Assembly (NCBI GenBank): GCA_963978545.1
Contig: OZ021733.1
Coordinates: 36,271,846-36,335,845, forward strand
Direction of reading: 5' to 3'
DNA length: 64,000 bases
DNA from: Linyphia triangularis
Taxonomy: Eukaryota; Arthropoda; Arachnida; Araneae; Linyphiidae
The notes beneath the pieces were generated by a model. The model was given only the letters and a program-made list of their open reading frames with translations, searched no databases and was not told the DNA's origin. Both the position numbers and the translations under genes were made by a program. This document shows positions 10,432 through 21,645 of this stretch, in pieces; position 1 is the stretch's first letter, and the number at the start of each line of letters is the position of its first letter.

Positions 10432-11498
10432 TGAAATTTAATCAATAATTTGAGTAATAATCAACAAAGAGTTGGTTGGGGGGGAAAATGCAGTATATTT
10501 GCTTAATTTTTTTCTCGACCCAATGGGAGGGGATTTGAACCCCCAAACCCTAATCCTCGTTACGCCTATGATTGTTAGTGAAAGTTAAACATCAAGATTT
10601 CCACTTTCAAATTTGACAAGTTATGACAATTGATCCGTTTGGAGTATTTCCCAAAAAGTACAAAGTTCTCGTCATCTTATGGCCGCGTCAAAAAGAGTTT
10701 CGAAAATAAAATTATTACTTGATTCCAATACATACCTCACAGAATATAACTTCAATTTTTAATTATAACGTCCATGAACTGTCATAAGATTTTGACCAGA
10801 TGAAAGAAGAGGAAGTACTAATACAAGCATCTCTTTAAAAAAAAATGTTTTCACTGTAACACAAAACATACAACTCTTTTTGGCAAATTACAATTTTAAT
10901 ATTACGATTCACTCACATATTCAAACAGGTTTCAAACAAGCTACTGAAAGTTACATCAGACAAGCCATGCCTGTCTGCTGTTGTGGAGTCGTGGTGGTGG
11001 TGGACTCCCTAGGGGTGAGATGAGAGGAAATAGATAAGGGGCATGTTTACCAAAAAAAAAATAGTCTGATGAGAATAAAATGTTGGTTTTAAGTCACATT
11101 AGGTGGTCAAAAGGTTAGCTTGTAAAGCATAGATGTCGATAGAAATCTGCAACTATATAGCAATTAAATTGTAAATAATCAAGTTTCAATCGACTAATTC
11201 ATTGAACAGACCTTCTAAATAGAGTTTAGACATTCGAAAATACATTTTTACTCCATAACTAATTGTGGAAATTCCACGATTTGTTTCTGCGTTCAACGTG
11301 TGACGGCTCGTGGTCAATGCAGCCGGACACATATACCCCTCACCGCCCAATGCACTTTCCGCAATCACTCATTAATGCAAATCCTTTAATCTTTAGTACT
11401 CAAACCAGTTTGCTTTCAATTTGTACAAAATGAATAAGATGAGAAAGAAAATTGAAAACATTTATTTTTGAACAAATATATATTACTATCGATGAAAT
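10432..11498. other. Spacer, no recognised gene
   Basis: This is AT-rich sequence with a GC-richer patch at 10,505-10,570 ending in ACGCCTATG, a common terminus style of hAT-like elements. A short GGTGGTGGTGG run lies near 10,993. No coding motif was recognised. Confidence 0.35.
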
Positions 11499-11658
11499 CA
11501 AAGACTGGTTTACACTGGAAAAGTCACTTTCCTACATCAAATATATACCAGATTAAGAAGAAGTCGGTGGAAAGAATGCCTCTCTTCGTCTTGCGAGTTT
11601 CCTCTATCACTGGATCGAGTTAGCATACTTTCTTGGAAGTCACTGCTTTACTTGAAAG
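11499..11658 (+). pseudogene. LINE ORF1 (gag-like), left half of a split frame
   Basis: A frame that is open from at least 11,499 ends in WKSLLYLK at 11,658, where a large DNA transposon begins. The same frame continues at 37,527 with [19 protein letters not shown] once the insert and one copy of its 8-bp duplication are removed. The order, a hydrophobic strand with a YLKVK-type end followed by QCHRCQ, is that of jockey/CR1-type ORF1 proteins just before their zinc knuckles. The evidence is frame continuity plus family pattern. Confidence 0.72.
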
Positions 11659-12604
11659 CAGTGGCGGCTGGTGCAGGGGGCCAGGGGGGGGGGAGGCCGG
11701 GCCCCCTCACTTTTTTGGTCGGTTCCCCACACATTTTTTTTAAAATAAATTTTTTAATTGTTACTAGTTAATATATACTGATTTATCTGAAGTTTTATAA
11801 TCTTGAAACTGACCACTTCCACTCAACTAATAAATTTCCTTATATTTATTAAGTCGCCTTATTGAGCTTCTTTTCCTTTGCCCGTAGAAGAAACGGGCTG
11901 GAAAAAAGACGAAGGGGCGGGGGGAGAGACTGACTTTTGCCACTTGCAATATCCTGCAAGTCTATACCCCTTGTGTGGTTCTTAAATTACAAAATTCCTG
12001 AGTTTCGTGTTTTGGCACTGTCTTCTGATCTGTAGGATAAGGAGATCCCCGGCCGAAATAAAAGTTAATCTCATTAGATCAGAGACCCAATATGAATGTT
12101 ACACATCGATATTTTTTATTTTATTACTAGGCTCATAAAGTTTAATGCTGTAAGTCATACTATAATTCGCTGCTGAAGGAATGAATTTGAAATGCCCAAC
12201 TAAGATATTTTTTATGCTCATCTGTGACCGTTTGAAAAAAGAAGTTGAATGAAAGTAACTAACTTATTTCGCACAAAAACTAGGATGTTCTATCCTTGAT
12301 TGTCGGTCTGTCTTGTGGAAAGAGAGAAGATCTCACTCAAAAGAAGAATCCTTGTTGTTACTAAAAACTGAAAGTAATTTCTAATGCAGCTATAACCGAC
12401 TAGGCACATTTTTCTAGAATCCTGGTCGGACATATGACAAAAGAGTGAGCCAAATTTTTGCATCAGATATTATTTTTCAATCTTCCTCTTGATTAGATGC
12501 CAATTTGTTATACAGTATTAGTGTGCGGATACCCATTAAAATTTATTTGCTAGAAAAAAATCACGTCCGTAAATAAATTACAAAAATAAAAGCCTAAACC
12601 ATAG

Positions 12605-12607
<3 letters not shown>

Positions 12608-12651
<44 letters not shown>
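12608..12651 (+). repeat. Poly-A run of about 44 bases
   Basis: This is an uninterrupted A tract. It could be the tail of a retroposed copy, but I found no recognisable body upstream. Confidence 0.9.
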
Positions 12652-12653
<2 letters not shown>

Positions 12654-13013
12654 TTATATAATCGTACTTTAGTACGATCGCAATTCTACAGAATATTGTA
12701 AGAACCCACAATTCCTATTAAAACTCTAACAGCCTAACGCTATTAGAATGACTATATGAGGATAATCTTCTTGCCCTCTTCAAAAGATGTTAGTTTACCC
12801 AGACTGTGCTTGGGGGAACAAAATGATTCCTAACTTCGATCGACCTTGAATTTGCATCTTAAAGAGCAAAGAGATAAGACAGAAAATTCTATAATGTGGT
12901 GAGGGCCATTCCTTCCCTTTCACGTGACATCCTGTTTTTTCGTCATACCATCCCAGATAGCATGCAAGCTTACGAAAACCTTGTCATATGCTTGTCATTA
13001 GACTTGCAGTTCT

Positions 13014-13290
13014 AAGCTTGGAAAGTAACACCTTTCGAAAAGGATATGTAAAGGGTCGAATTCCAGGGCATCAGCAACCCCCCCTTTTCGAAAGGGTAGG
13101 TAAAGGGTCGAATTCCAAAGGCTGCAGTCTTTCCCCTCTAATAAAAGGGTTTGAAAAGAGCAGCCGTAAAAAGCTTGGAAAGTAACACCTTTCGAAAAGG
13201 ATATGTAAAGGGTCGAATTCCAGGGCATCAGCAACCCCCCCTTTTCGAAAGGGTAGGTAAAGGGTCGAATTCCAAAGGCTGCAGTCTTTC
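13014..13290 (+). repeat. 120-bp direct repeat, two copies 157 bp apart
   Basis: AAGCTTGGAAAGTAACACC begins at 13,014 and at 13,171. The following 120 bases appear identical in both copies, ending in GCTGCAGTCTTTC. Each copy contains two related sub-units with TTTCGAAA and GTAAAGGGTCGAATTCC. Confidence 0.9.
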
Positions 13291-15545
13291 CTCTCCCCTT
13301 GCCGCAGATCAGATAAGATCTCCCCCGTAAAACGTGTGTGACTAAACGTATCTTGCAACCGGTTTTGAGTTTGGCATTCGAATGTTGGTTAAATGCTTGT
13401 TGACCAAGAGCTTGACGGACACGGAAGATGAAATACTTTCATCTTTAATTCCCGCTGTAAAAACCGGTACGTACGTTGTTTTATAATTATAATTAATTAA
13501 TTTTTTATCAATCTGCAATAATATTATTAAAACGGAAGCGTTGGAACGTTTTATCAAATTCTTAAAGAAATAGGCTTAATTAGTTGTCGACACATAGTAA
13601 CGCAGCCTAGAAAACATTAATAATTTTTTCATAGACAAGTAACTTTTTTGTTTCTTCGAAAAGTTTTATGGGCCGAAAAAAAATCAGCTATTTTTGTGGC
13701 GAAAAGTTATTGAATTGCGTTGGGGTAGAATTTTTTAAATAGTACATGCTTTGTTATAAACAATAGCTTAATTCCATAATTCACTCTGAGCGTAATTTTT
13801 ACCTCGTAACACGTTTTTACGATACTACAATTTATAAATCTGTACTTAAGATAAACTACCAGGAGTGCAATGTTAAACACTAAATTGAATTTATGGGATC
13901 CCGTATTTTATGATAGTTTACTTCTGAGGTACAGAAATGTTCCTTATGTGCTGTAAGTTTAACATAATGAAATGAAATTTAGCCGTGTTTCACCAACATT
14001 CCCTTAAATACAGACAGGGCAGCCGACAGGATTTTCGGCCCCTATGCAAATGTAACTCGGGCCCAATTACCCTCCCTCGCCCATATACACATATTAGCGT
14101 CGATACTAAAAAGATAATATCTCCACAGTTATTATAACCACATGCATTCAGGACATTTAACCTAAGAATAAGATGAAGCAATAAATTATTATACATTTTT
14201 TCATTGTTTGGGTAAACAAATACTAAACTTACTGCGTATTCTCAAACCAGAAATATAGAGAAAACGAGAAAAAACAAAGATAAATTAGAGGAGTAAGATG
14301 AACTGATAGCACTGTTCTCAAATACCAACTTAAAGTTAGCGGCCCCCTGGTACCTTCCCAGTCAAAATACAGAGCAATCAGAATGCGCTATATGAGTGCG
14401 CCCATGATGCGTCACAATTCCAATTGCATCGAGCTTTTGTTGACGTTCGTTGTTCTCTTGTCTCCGACTGAGGTAGACGGCAAATTTTGCTGTAAAATTT
14501 TACACATGCGCGTGTTGCTAAAACGACCTTTGCTTTTTATACACTTGATTGGAAAAACCCCGAGTTCGATTTCATCCAAAACGAAGAAAAAAATTGATGT
14601 GAAAAATCGAGAATTTAAAAAAGAATGAACTAAATCGTATGCGTTAATTAACACCAAATTTGGACAGCTGACTTGTCTCATTCAGGCCCGTAGCCAGCCA
14701 AAGCTTGTAGGACGGGCAAAAATTTTCCCAGGAGGGGCAGAAATATAAATTATTTAATTGGTTTTCAATTAATTTTTACAATTGAAATTTTTACAATTAT
14801 TACAAATTTACATAATTTTTACAATTCGTAAAAGAGTATTTATCAGAGCACTTTGTGAAGTACATATACAAAAAAATATTTAAAAAAAGAAACATTGTTA
14901 ATGTATTTTTTATGTAATTTTATTTTTATTAATTCTTTTAAAGATTCTACACCAGAAATTTTTTTGATAAAAGCAAAACTTTCAATTAAAAATTTTTTAA
15001 AGTATATTTAATACAATTCTATTCCTTTAAAATATTCTATGCTTGTCCATCTCTTAATTTTTCACACATTTCAACTTAAGAATATCTACTTTAAAAATAA
15101 TTACAAATATAAAAATTAGTAAAAGTTACTTTTACATAAAAAGTTTTTTTTAACATAAAAAGTTTTTTTTTATAATTTTTATCTCAAGGCAAAATTTTCA
15201 AACAAATCAATGTATTGGATTTCAAAACAATTACGTAATTACCATTTTAACAATTTTACGGACATTTTTAAAAAAAGCAGTATAAAAAAAAAGATTTTTT
15301 TTTTCTTTCTTCCCCCCCCCCCCCCAATAGTATTACTTAAGGGTAAAATAATCAAAAGGGTAAAATAATATCATAAGGGCCTAACATTTTACAAAACGTT
15401 GCCTGCAAATTGAACCAGGTAGTTCTCAAATATTAAAAAATTTCTACATAAATTACAAACACAATAAATTAATAATCATTTTAGATATGCATTAATTTCT
15501 GGTGATACGTTCTTACATAAGTAATGAATTTATCATTTCCTTATT
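13291..15545. other. Spacer with worn DNA-transposon ends
   Basis: CAGGGCAGCCGACAGG (about 14,016) and CAGGCCCGTAGCCAGCC (14,683) resemble left ends of hAT-like elements, but I could not find partners or 8-bp duplications. A C-run occurs at 15,312. Otherwise the sequence is AT-rich without coding motifs. Confidence 0.3.
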
Positions 15546-15724
15546 GCTTGGTTGTTTTCAGATTATCTGGCGCCTTCAGCAACACGAGGGCTATAATGCG
15601 CCGAAACATTCGTCATTAGACAAGCCAACATAGATTTACCAACACCCATGCCTAACACGGGACTCAAACAAGCAGCCTCGCGGTCTATAAGCTTGCACTC
15701 TAAACACTATACCGTTTGGTCGGC
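15546..15724 (-). mobile_element. tRNA-derived SINE inside the 25.9-kb insertion
   Basis: Same family as at 10,239, minus orientation. The B box is damaged (the plus strand reads GGACTCAAACA instead of GGACTCGAACC). CATTTCCTTATT (15,534-15,545) and CATTTCCTTTTT (15,725-15,736) form the target duplication at 11 of 12. Confidence 0.88.
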
Positions 15725-17645
15725 CATTTCCTTTTTAAATCAATGAATAATATAAATACCATTTACCCAAATAACAAATGCTTTTGAGAATGTAAACTTG
15801 GTATTTTGAAAAATAATTATTTAAACTTTAAATAAATAAATCTTTAAACAAATTACTTTTATTGGTATCGATAGCTAGCTTTTGAAATTAGTTTTAAAAA
15901 AATTCAATTTTAAATGTATAAATTCTAAATCTTGACACACATACTAAAATTAAATGTTACTCTGAACTCATACATTCTTATCAATCGTATATTGCAAGCC
16001 CACTTTAAGGACACTCCGGTGCATCCCCAAGGCATGTCTGGTCTTTTGTCAAAGAGCAGACATGCAGCATGTGTGGCCAATTAACCAATTTCCCAAGGCT
16101 ATAACGCTGTTGAATGGTATTGACAGATACACCGAGCCCAAGTGCTTCTTGGTTTGCGGGGCGGGGGTTAGAAATAGAGGAGGTGCTTTTCTCCATCTGA
16201 AGTTAAAAAAAAAAATTCGGTACCTTTTGTCTTTTTGTTTTGTTGTATGGATCCAATAAATTTTAAAATGTTTTAGTAAAACAAGATATCGCGGGTTCTT
16301 CTTGACAAGCCCTTCTTTGTTTTTATTTAAATTTTATTTTAGTTACTGTGTTTTTAATTTTGGCGAATTTTCTAATCGCCAAATGCCCAATGTCCCTTTC
16401 AAACTCTGTTTAAAATACATTTTCCAATATTTCTCAGAAAATTTGCGTTCCACAACTCAAAAGATCTGACTACAAAATGCTGAAACCCAACTCAAAGCTA
16501 TCTCCTGAAGTTTGAGGTAAGCTTTTTTTTTTTTACGTTTGTAATTTTTAATCAAATGTGCGTAGTGTTAAAAACAATGAATTCTTCTGCTAGTCGCTTT
16601 CCTGGTAACCTTGTTGACCAGCTCTTCAAGAACTACTTCTTTATTTTCTGTTGTTTATTTTATTACTTTTTCATGTTTTTTTAGTATTATGGGTGAAATT
16701 ATAATTTTTCTAATGTTTATTTTTATTTAGTCACCATTTTTTTTAGTGTGTTTATAGGCTATTTTCTTGTAGAGCAGTCTCAATCTTTAAAATTTTATTT
16801 TATTATTTCATTTGATTATTAATTTTTTGCAGTCACATTTTAGAATTGGAGGATCAGTACTTCTACTACACTTTTTTAGTAGTATTATAGTTACTCACTA
16901 TTTAGTTTTTTTCTTTGGTTTTCTGAAAGAAAAAAAAAGACTTTTGTCTGCTCTTGCCATATTCATGTAACGCCTTAAAAAACTGAACATTTGATCATAA
17001 TAGGAAAGAGGGTTGGGCAGCTAATATTAAAAAATAATAAAACTAGTTATAAATTAAAATTACTCACTTTTTAACATTATGAAAGGAAATTTAAAACTGC
17101 AGTGTTTCACAACTATTCTGTTAAGGTATTGAAAAACAAATAATCTTACAATTCTACATTATAACGAAAAGAACATTTAATAAGCATTAGTGCCGTTTCT
17201 AAAACACAACTTAAGCATGTGTTATTAAAAAAACGTAAGCATGAATGTTATAAATAAAATCAATGTAAACACATAATACAAACAACGCAAGAAGTAACAT
17301 GTTAAAAAATCAACGCTGGTGTATACAGTGAAATTTATTAAATGTTAAATATTGTTATGTTATAATGTATACACTGTTTATTGGTGTATTCTAAATCCCC
17401 TAAACAAGGCAATTTCATTGGCTACTGAAACCAAATTTTTATGTTGTTGTGAATTGACAAAAAGTGCCAGTCTGTTCAACCTTGTTTTGCTCATAGAATT
17501 TCTTAATATGATGTTAATGATCACAAAGTTGAAAGCTCAGAAGTTTCAATTGAAACTGGTAAAATACATTTTTTTTTAATAAGTGACGTATATTCGGAAA
17601 TATGTCTACAGAACATTCTGCGAAAGCATCAAGAAAACCTTTCTA
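15725..17645. other. Spacer left of the palindrome
   Basis: This is AT-rich. A GC-richer island at about 16,005-16,200 has a 63-codon open frame on the minus strand that I do not recognise. Long T and A runs elsewhere; no gene supported. Confidence 0.35.
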
Positions 17646-17714
17646 CAGGGTTACTAGTAGTTAGAAAATGCCGATCCTGAGCCAGGGCGCAATGCGCAAG
17701 GGATGAGGGATGAT

Positions 17715-18440
17715 GACGTCACCGGAAGGGGCGTGACCGGATATGACGTCACAGGAAGTGACAACACAGGATATGCCGTCACCGGAAGTCACGTGACCGG
17801 AAGTGGAGTGGAGTTGTTCCCCTCCTGCTGTTGTTTTAGTTTCATTATAAGCTGTTTGTGTATGACGTCACAGTAGGTATGACGTCATAATGTGTTTTAT
17901 ATTAAAGTTTTGAGTGGTGGCAACACTTTTTTTTGAGTTTCGGTTTATCTAGCAGACGGAGTTGAGTTGTTCTAGGACTGCTTCTTAGCGAATAAGTTAG
18001 AATGATAGGTTTTTATTGCGTGACGTCACAGTAAGTATGACGTCATAATGTGTTGTATATCAAAGTTTAGAGCGATGGCAACACTTTTTAGTTTCGATTT
18101 ACCTTTAAGATAGAGTTGAGTTGTTCTAGGACTGCTTGTAAATGAATAAGTTAGAGTGATAGGTTTTTATTGCGTGACGTTACAGTAGGTATGACGTCAT
18201 AATGTGTTTTATATCAAAGTTTAGAGCGATGGCAACACTTTTTAGTTTCAATTTACCTTTAAGATGGAGCTGAATTGTTCTAGGGCTGCTTCTAAACGAA
18301 TAAGTTAAGAGTGATAGATATTTTTACTAGTGACGTCACAGTGGGTATGATGTCATTATATATTAAAATTTACGTTTTAAGTGATGATAACACTAGATAT
18401 ATACCAAATTTAGTTTTCAGGTGTTGGCAACGAGTTCTGA
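17715..18440 (+). repeat. Repeat of about 157 bp built on TGACGTCA, left arm
   Basis: GACGTCATAATGTGTT and variants recur at 17,881, 18,039, 18,193 and 18,349, giving a period of 154-158. Each unit contains a pair of TGACGTCA-like palindromes about 18 bp apart, then GGCAACACTTTTT and TTGTTCTAGGACTGCTT. Upstream, 17,715-17,800 has further copies embedded in GACGTCACCGGAAG-type text. TGACGTCA is the cAMP-response octamer of animal promoters, but function here is not shown. The mirror array is at about 31,223-31,948. Confidence 0.85.
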
Positions 18441-18449
18441 TCGGTCAGC

Positions 18450-19223
18450 TAAATGCTCGCTTGTGACTGATAAGTTTTAAACATGTGACCAAAAGTTAAC
18501 TTCTGATTGACTGTTTGGTTTTCTAGCGAGTTACTTACATATCCTTTAATCAAGTTAAAATACCTGCAACAAAGTTACACAAATAAAAAAATAAAAAAAT
18601 GTTAAATTTGAAAAGTTAATAAAAGGAAGGCCATTTGCTAAGGGTCTAAAGAACCCTAACCCCGAGCTACACGTGACATTTCAATATTTTACCAAACAAT
18701 TGTTAAAATATCGACTATCGGACGTTGCCTTCATGGTAACTCATCTACCCACCCCCCTTCCCTAACCAATTTTGAATAAGTTAATTTGAAAGACTTTAGA
18801 AAATGTTAATTATTTTGAATTTAAATTTTAAAAGTGAGGACCCTCCTCCAGCCCGATACCTCTTTTAGGAAGAATTGGTACCGCCTCACTCCACCCTATC
18901 AAAAAAAAAAAAAAAAAACTTATTCCAAAGAACGTATATTTCCTTGAAATATGAGGTCACTAACCAACCATCCAATAATATCTTATAAGAAGACATCATT
19001 ACCTTAAATCCTAAACAATTTTAAATTTTAAAAAATCTGAAAAGAAGACTTGTGAGAACGTATATTTCTCTCATGAATTAAATTTAATGATCACATACAA
19101 AATCCTGAAAAAAAAAATTAACGTTAAATAAGTTTTTAAAAATTTAGTTAAAGTAATATTTTAGTTAAATTAAGGCTTAAAGAGATAAAAAAATAAAAAA
19201 AATTTAACGATTAAATGAATGAT
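18450..19223. other. Left-arm segment between the TGACGTCA repeat and the promoter-like block
   Basis: This segment is AT-rich with an A-run near 18,901. On the minus strand it has two splice-acceptor-like sites (mirrors of TTTTTCAG and TTGTTGCAG in the right arm). No coding motif is present. Confidence 0.35.
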
Positions 19224-19379
19224 TTAAGGAATTTTGAAGTGACCATAGGCATAGCTGGTTATGCCATCTTCCAGCAGATACCGCTTGTCGTCATAGGCCG
19301 AAAAGGCTCTCTTGGTTTGTTGGAGTGAGAAGATGTTTAAAAATTCACTTACCGAATAATCGAAACGAAATCTGCGAAG
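19224..19379 (-). pseudogene. Short coding tail, mirror copy in left arm
   Basis: This is the exact mirror of the frame at 30,284-30,439: a 51-codon open stretch without ATG that ends YDDKRYLLEDGITSYAYGH and then stops. Function and family are as described for the right-arm copy. Both copies read outward from the palindrome centre. Confidence 0.5.
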
Positions 19380-19479
19380 CTAAAATAACTGTGAATAACT
19401 ACACAAGTACGAACAAAATCGCGATGAGAAAAAAAAACACGAAGTATTAAACACGTCTTTCACACTCAGGTATCTAAGT

Positions 19480-19560
19480 AGAAATGGCGAGACGGCAACC
19501 GGTAGCGTCTATATATGAGGGGTGATCACGTGACTTCACCGACCAATCAGGTTTCACGGT
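19480..19560 (-). promoter_or_regulatory. Promoter-like block, left arm, reading outward
   Basis: On the minus strand it shows ATTGG (an inverted CCAAT box), CACGTG, then TATATA at 19,510-19,515. Spacing is identical to the right-arm copy. It suggests RNA polymerase II initiation near 19,480, directed to the left end. This is inferred from motifs only. Confidence 0.45.
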
Positions 19561-19819
19561 AGAGGGCGCTGCTTGGTTCTAACCGATCAGAGCGGGTGGG
19601 GAGCGAGACTAGGCATGTTTCAACACGCTTCAACGCGTTTGCGAGTTGAGTTGTTGTGTAACGATCTTGCTTGAAACAGTTAAAGTGATAGATAATTTGT
19701 TCGTGACGTCATAGTGTAGCGAATGGGTTTTTAGCGTAGACAGTTGTTGCAATTGGAGTAATTATGAGATTTATTAAATATAAAGATAATATTTAGTAAT
19801 AATTATCAGATTTTATTAT

Positions 19820-21645
19820 TATTATTATAAAAAATAAACTTATAAAAAAAGTGAACGTGAAAATTTACTTTACGAATAAAAATCATGTCTTTAAAATGTG
19901 TACGAATATCACTAAATAAGAGAAAAAAGTAACATACTTAAACTCTTTAAAATAAATAACTTTAACATTAAAGTAAAAAATTTACTTTTCACATAAAAAT
20001 CACTTTAAAATGATTAAAAATATCGCTAAATAAGAGAAAAAAAAGTAACTTACTTAAAATTTCTAAGATAAATATTTAACCTTTACTCGAAAATTCCCTT
20101 CATATATAAAAATCACGACTTTAAAATATGACATGCAAGAGAAAAGTAACGTACTTAAACTTTCTACGACAAATAACTTTAACATTAACGTAACATTTTA
20201 CTTTACACATAAAAATCCCAACTTTAGAATATGTAGAAATATCGCTAAATAAAAGAAGAAAAAAAAGTAACATACTTAAACTTTATACGACAAATAACTT
20301 TGACATTAACGTAAAAAATTTTCTTCACATATAAAAATCACGACTTTAAAATGTGACGTGTAAGAAGAATTAGCATACTTAAAATTTCTACGACAAATAA
20401 ATTTAACCTTTACGCGAAAATTTACTATATACATAAAAATCATGTCTTTAAAATATGTAAAAATATTGCTAAATAAAAGAAAAAAAAACTAACATACTTA
20501 AACTTTGCACGACAAATAACTTTAGCATTAACGTAAAAATTTACTTCACATATAAAAATCACGACATTAAAATGTGACATGTAAGAAGAATTAGCATACT
20601 TAAAATTTCTACGATAAATAATTTTAACATTTGAGTGAAAATTTACTACATATATAAAAATCATGTATTTAAAATATCGCTGAATAAAAGAAAAAAGTAA
20701 CATACTTAAACTTTCTACGACAAATAACTTTAACATTAACGCAAAAATTTACTTTACACATAAAAATCACGACTTTAAATTTGACATGCAGGAGGAAAGT
20801 ATAACATACCTATAATTTCTACGACAAAGAATTCAAACATTGCCATTCATGTCTTTAAAATGTATAATGACAACTCTAACTTTTAGAAAAAAGAAACACT
20901 AAAAATTTACAAGGCAAAGAATTTAAAATTGAACGTGAAAATTAACTTCACATGTACAATCATACTCTTATATCAACGATAAATAAGATAAAAAAGAAGC
21001 TCTAAAAATTTATAAGGCAAATAATTTAAATAATACGCGAAAATTTACCACACATATAAAAATTATGTCTTTCAAATGTGTAAGAATAACGCTAAATTAG
21101 AGAAAAAGAAATACTAAAAATTTATAAGGTAAGGAATTGAAACAATATGCGAAAATTTATTTCACGCATAAAATTTTTATCTTTAAAATGTGTAAGAATA
21201 ATGCTAAATTAGAGAAGAAAAAAAAATAACATACTTAAACTTTCTTCGACAACAATTTAAACAATACGCGACATTTTCATACACAATTATTTTCTTAGGT
21301 TAATGTTAAATAATGGGAAATTTAACAGAATAAAAATTTCAAAGATAAAGAATTTTAACCTTTACACGAAAATTTACCTCACAAAAATATCATATCCTTA
21401 AACTTTAACGTGACAATTTACTCTTCATATACAATTAAACTCTTAGGTTAATGTTAAATAAGAAAAAAAATAATATACTTAAAATTTCTAAGATAAACAT
21501 AACGTAAAAATTTCGTATCATGTGTTTAAAATGTAACATATAAGAGAAAAAAAAACTAACATACTTGAACTTTCTATAGCAAAGAATTTAAGCATTAGCG
21601 TAAAAATTCACTTTACATATAAAATTCACATCTTTAAATGGGAAG
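19820..21645. repeat. Alternating AT-rich satellite (about 110 bp, 222-bp dimer), left arm
   Basis: AAAAATCACGACTTTAAAAT-type cores occur near 20,106, 20,333, 20,555 and 20,763, alternating with AAAAATCATGTCTTTAAAAT-type cores near 20,433 and 20,656. The sub-units are therefore about 110 bp, and same-type units recur at 208-227 bp. Each unit also has CTTTCTACGACAAATAACTTT and an AACGTAAAAATTTACTT block. Units decay toward 21,600. The mirror copy is at 28,018-29,843. Confidence 0.85.

Noticed and set aside
20440..20736. 98-codon frame in the palindrome
   Set aside because: It lies in the AT-rich satellite and follows its period; the composition is that of random AT-rich text.
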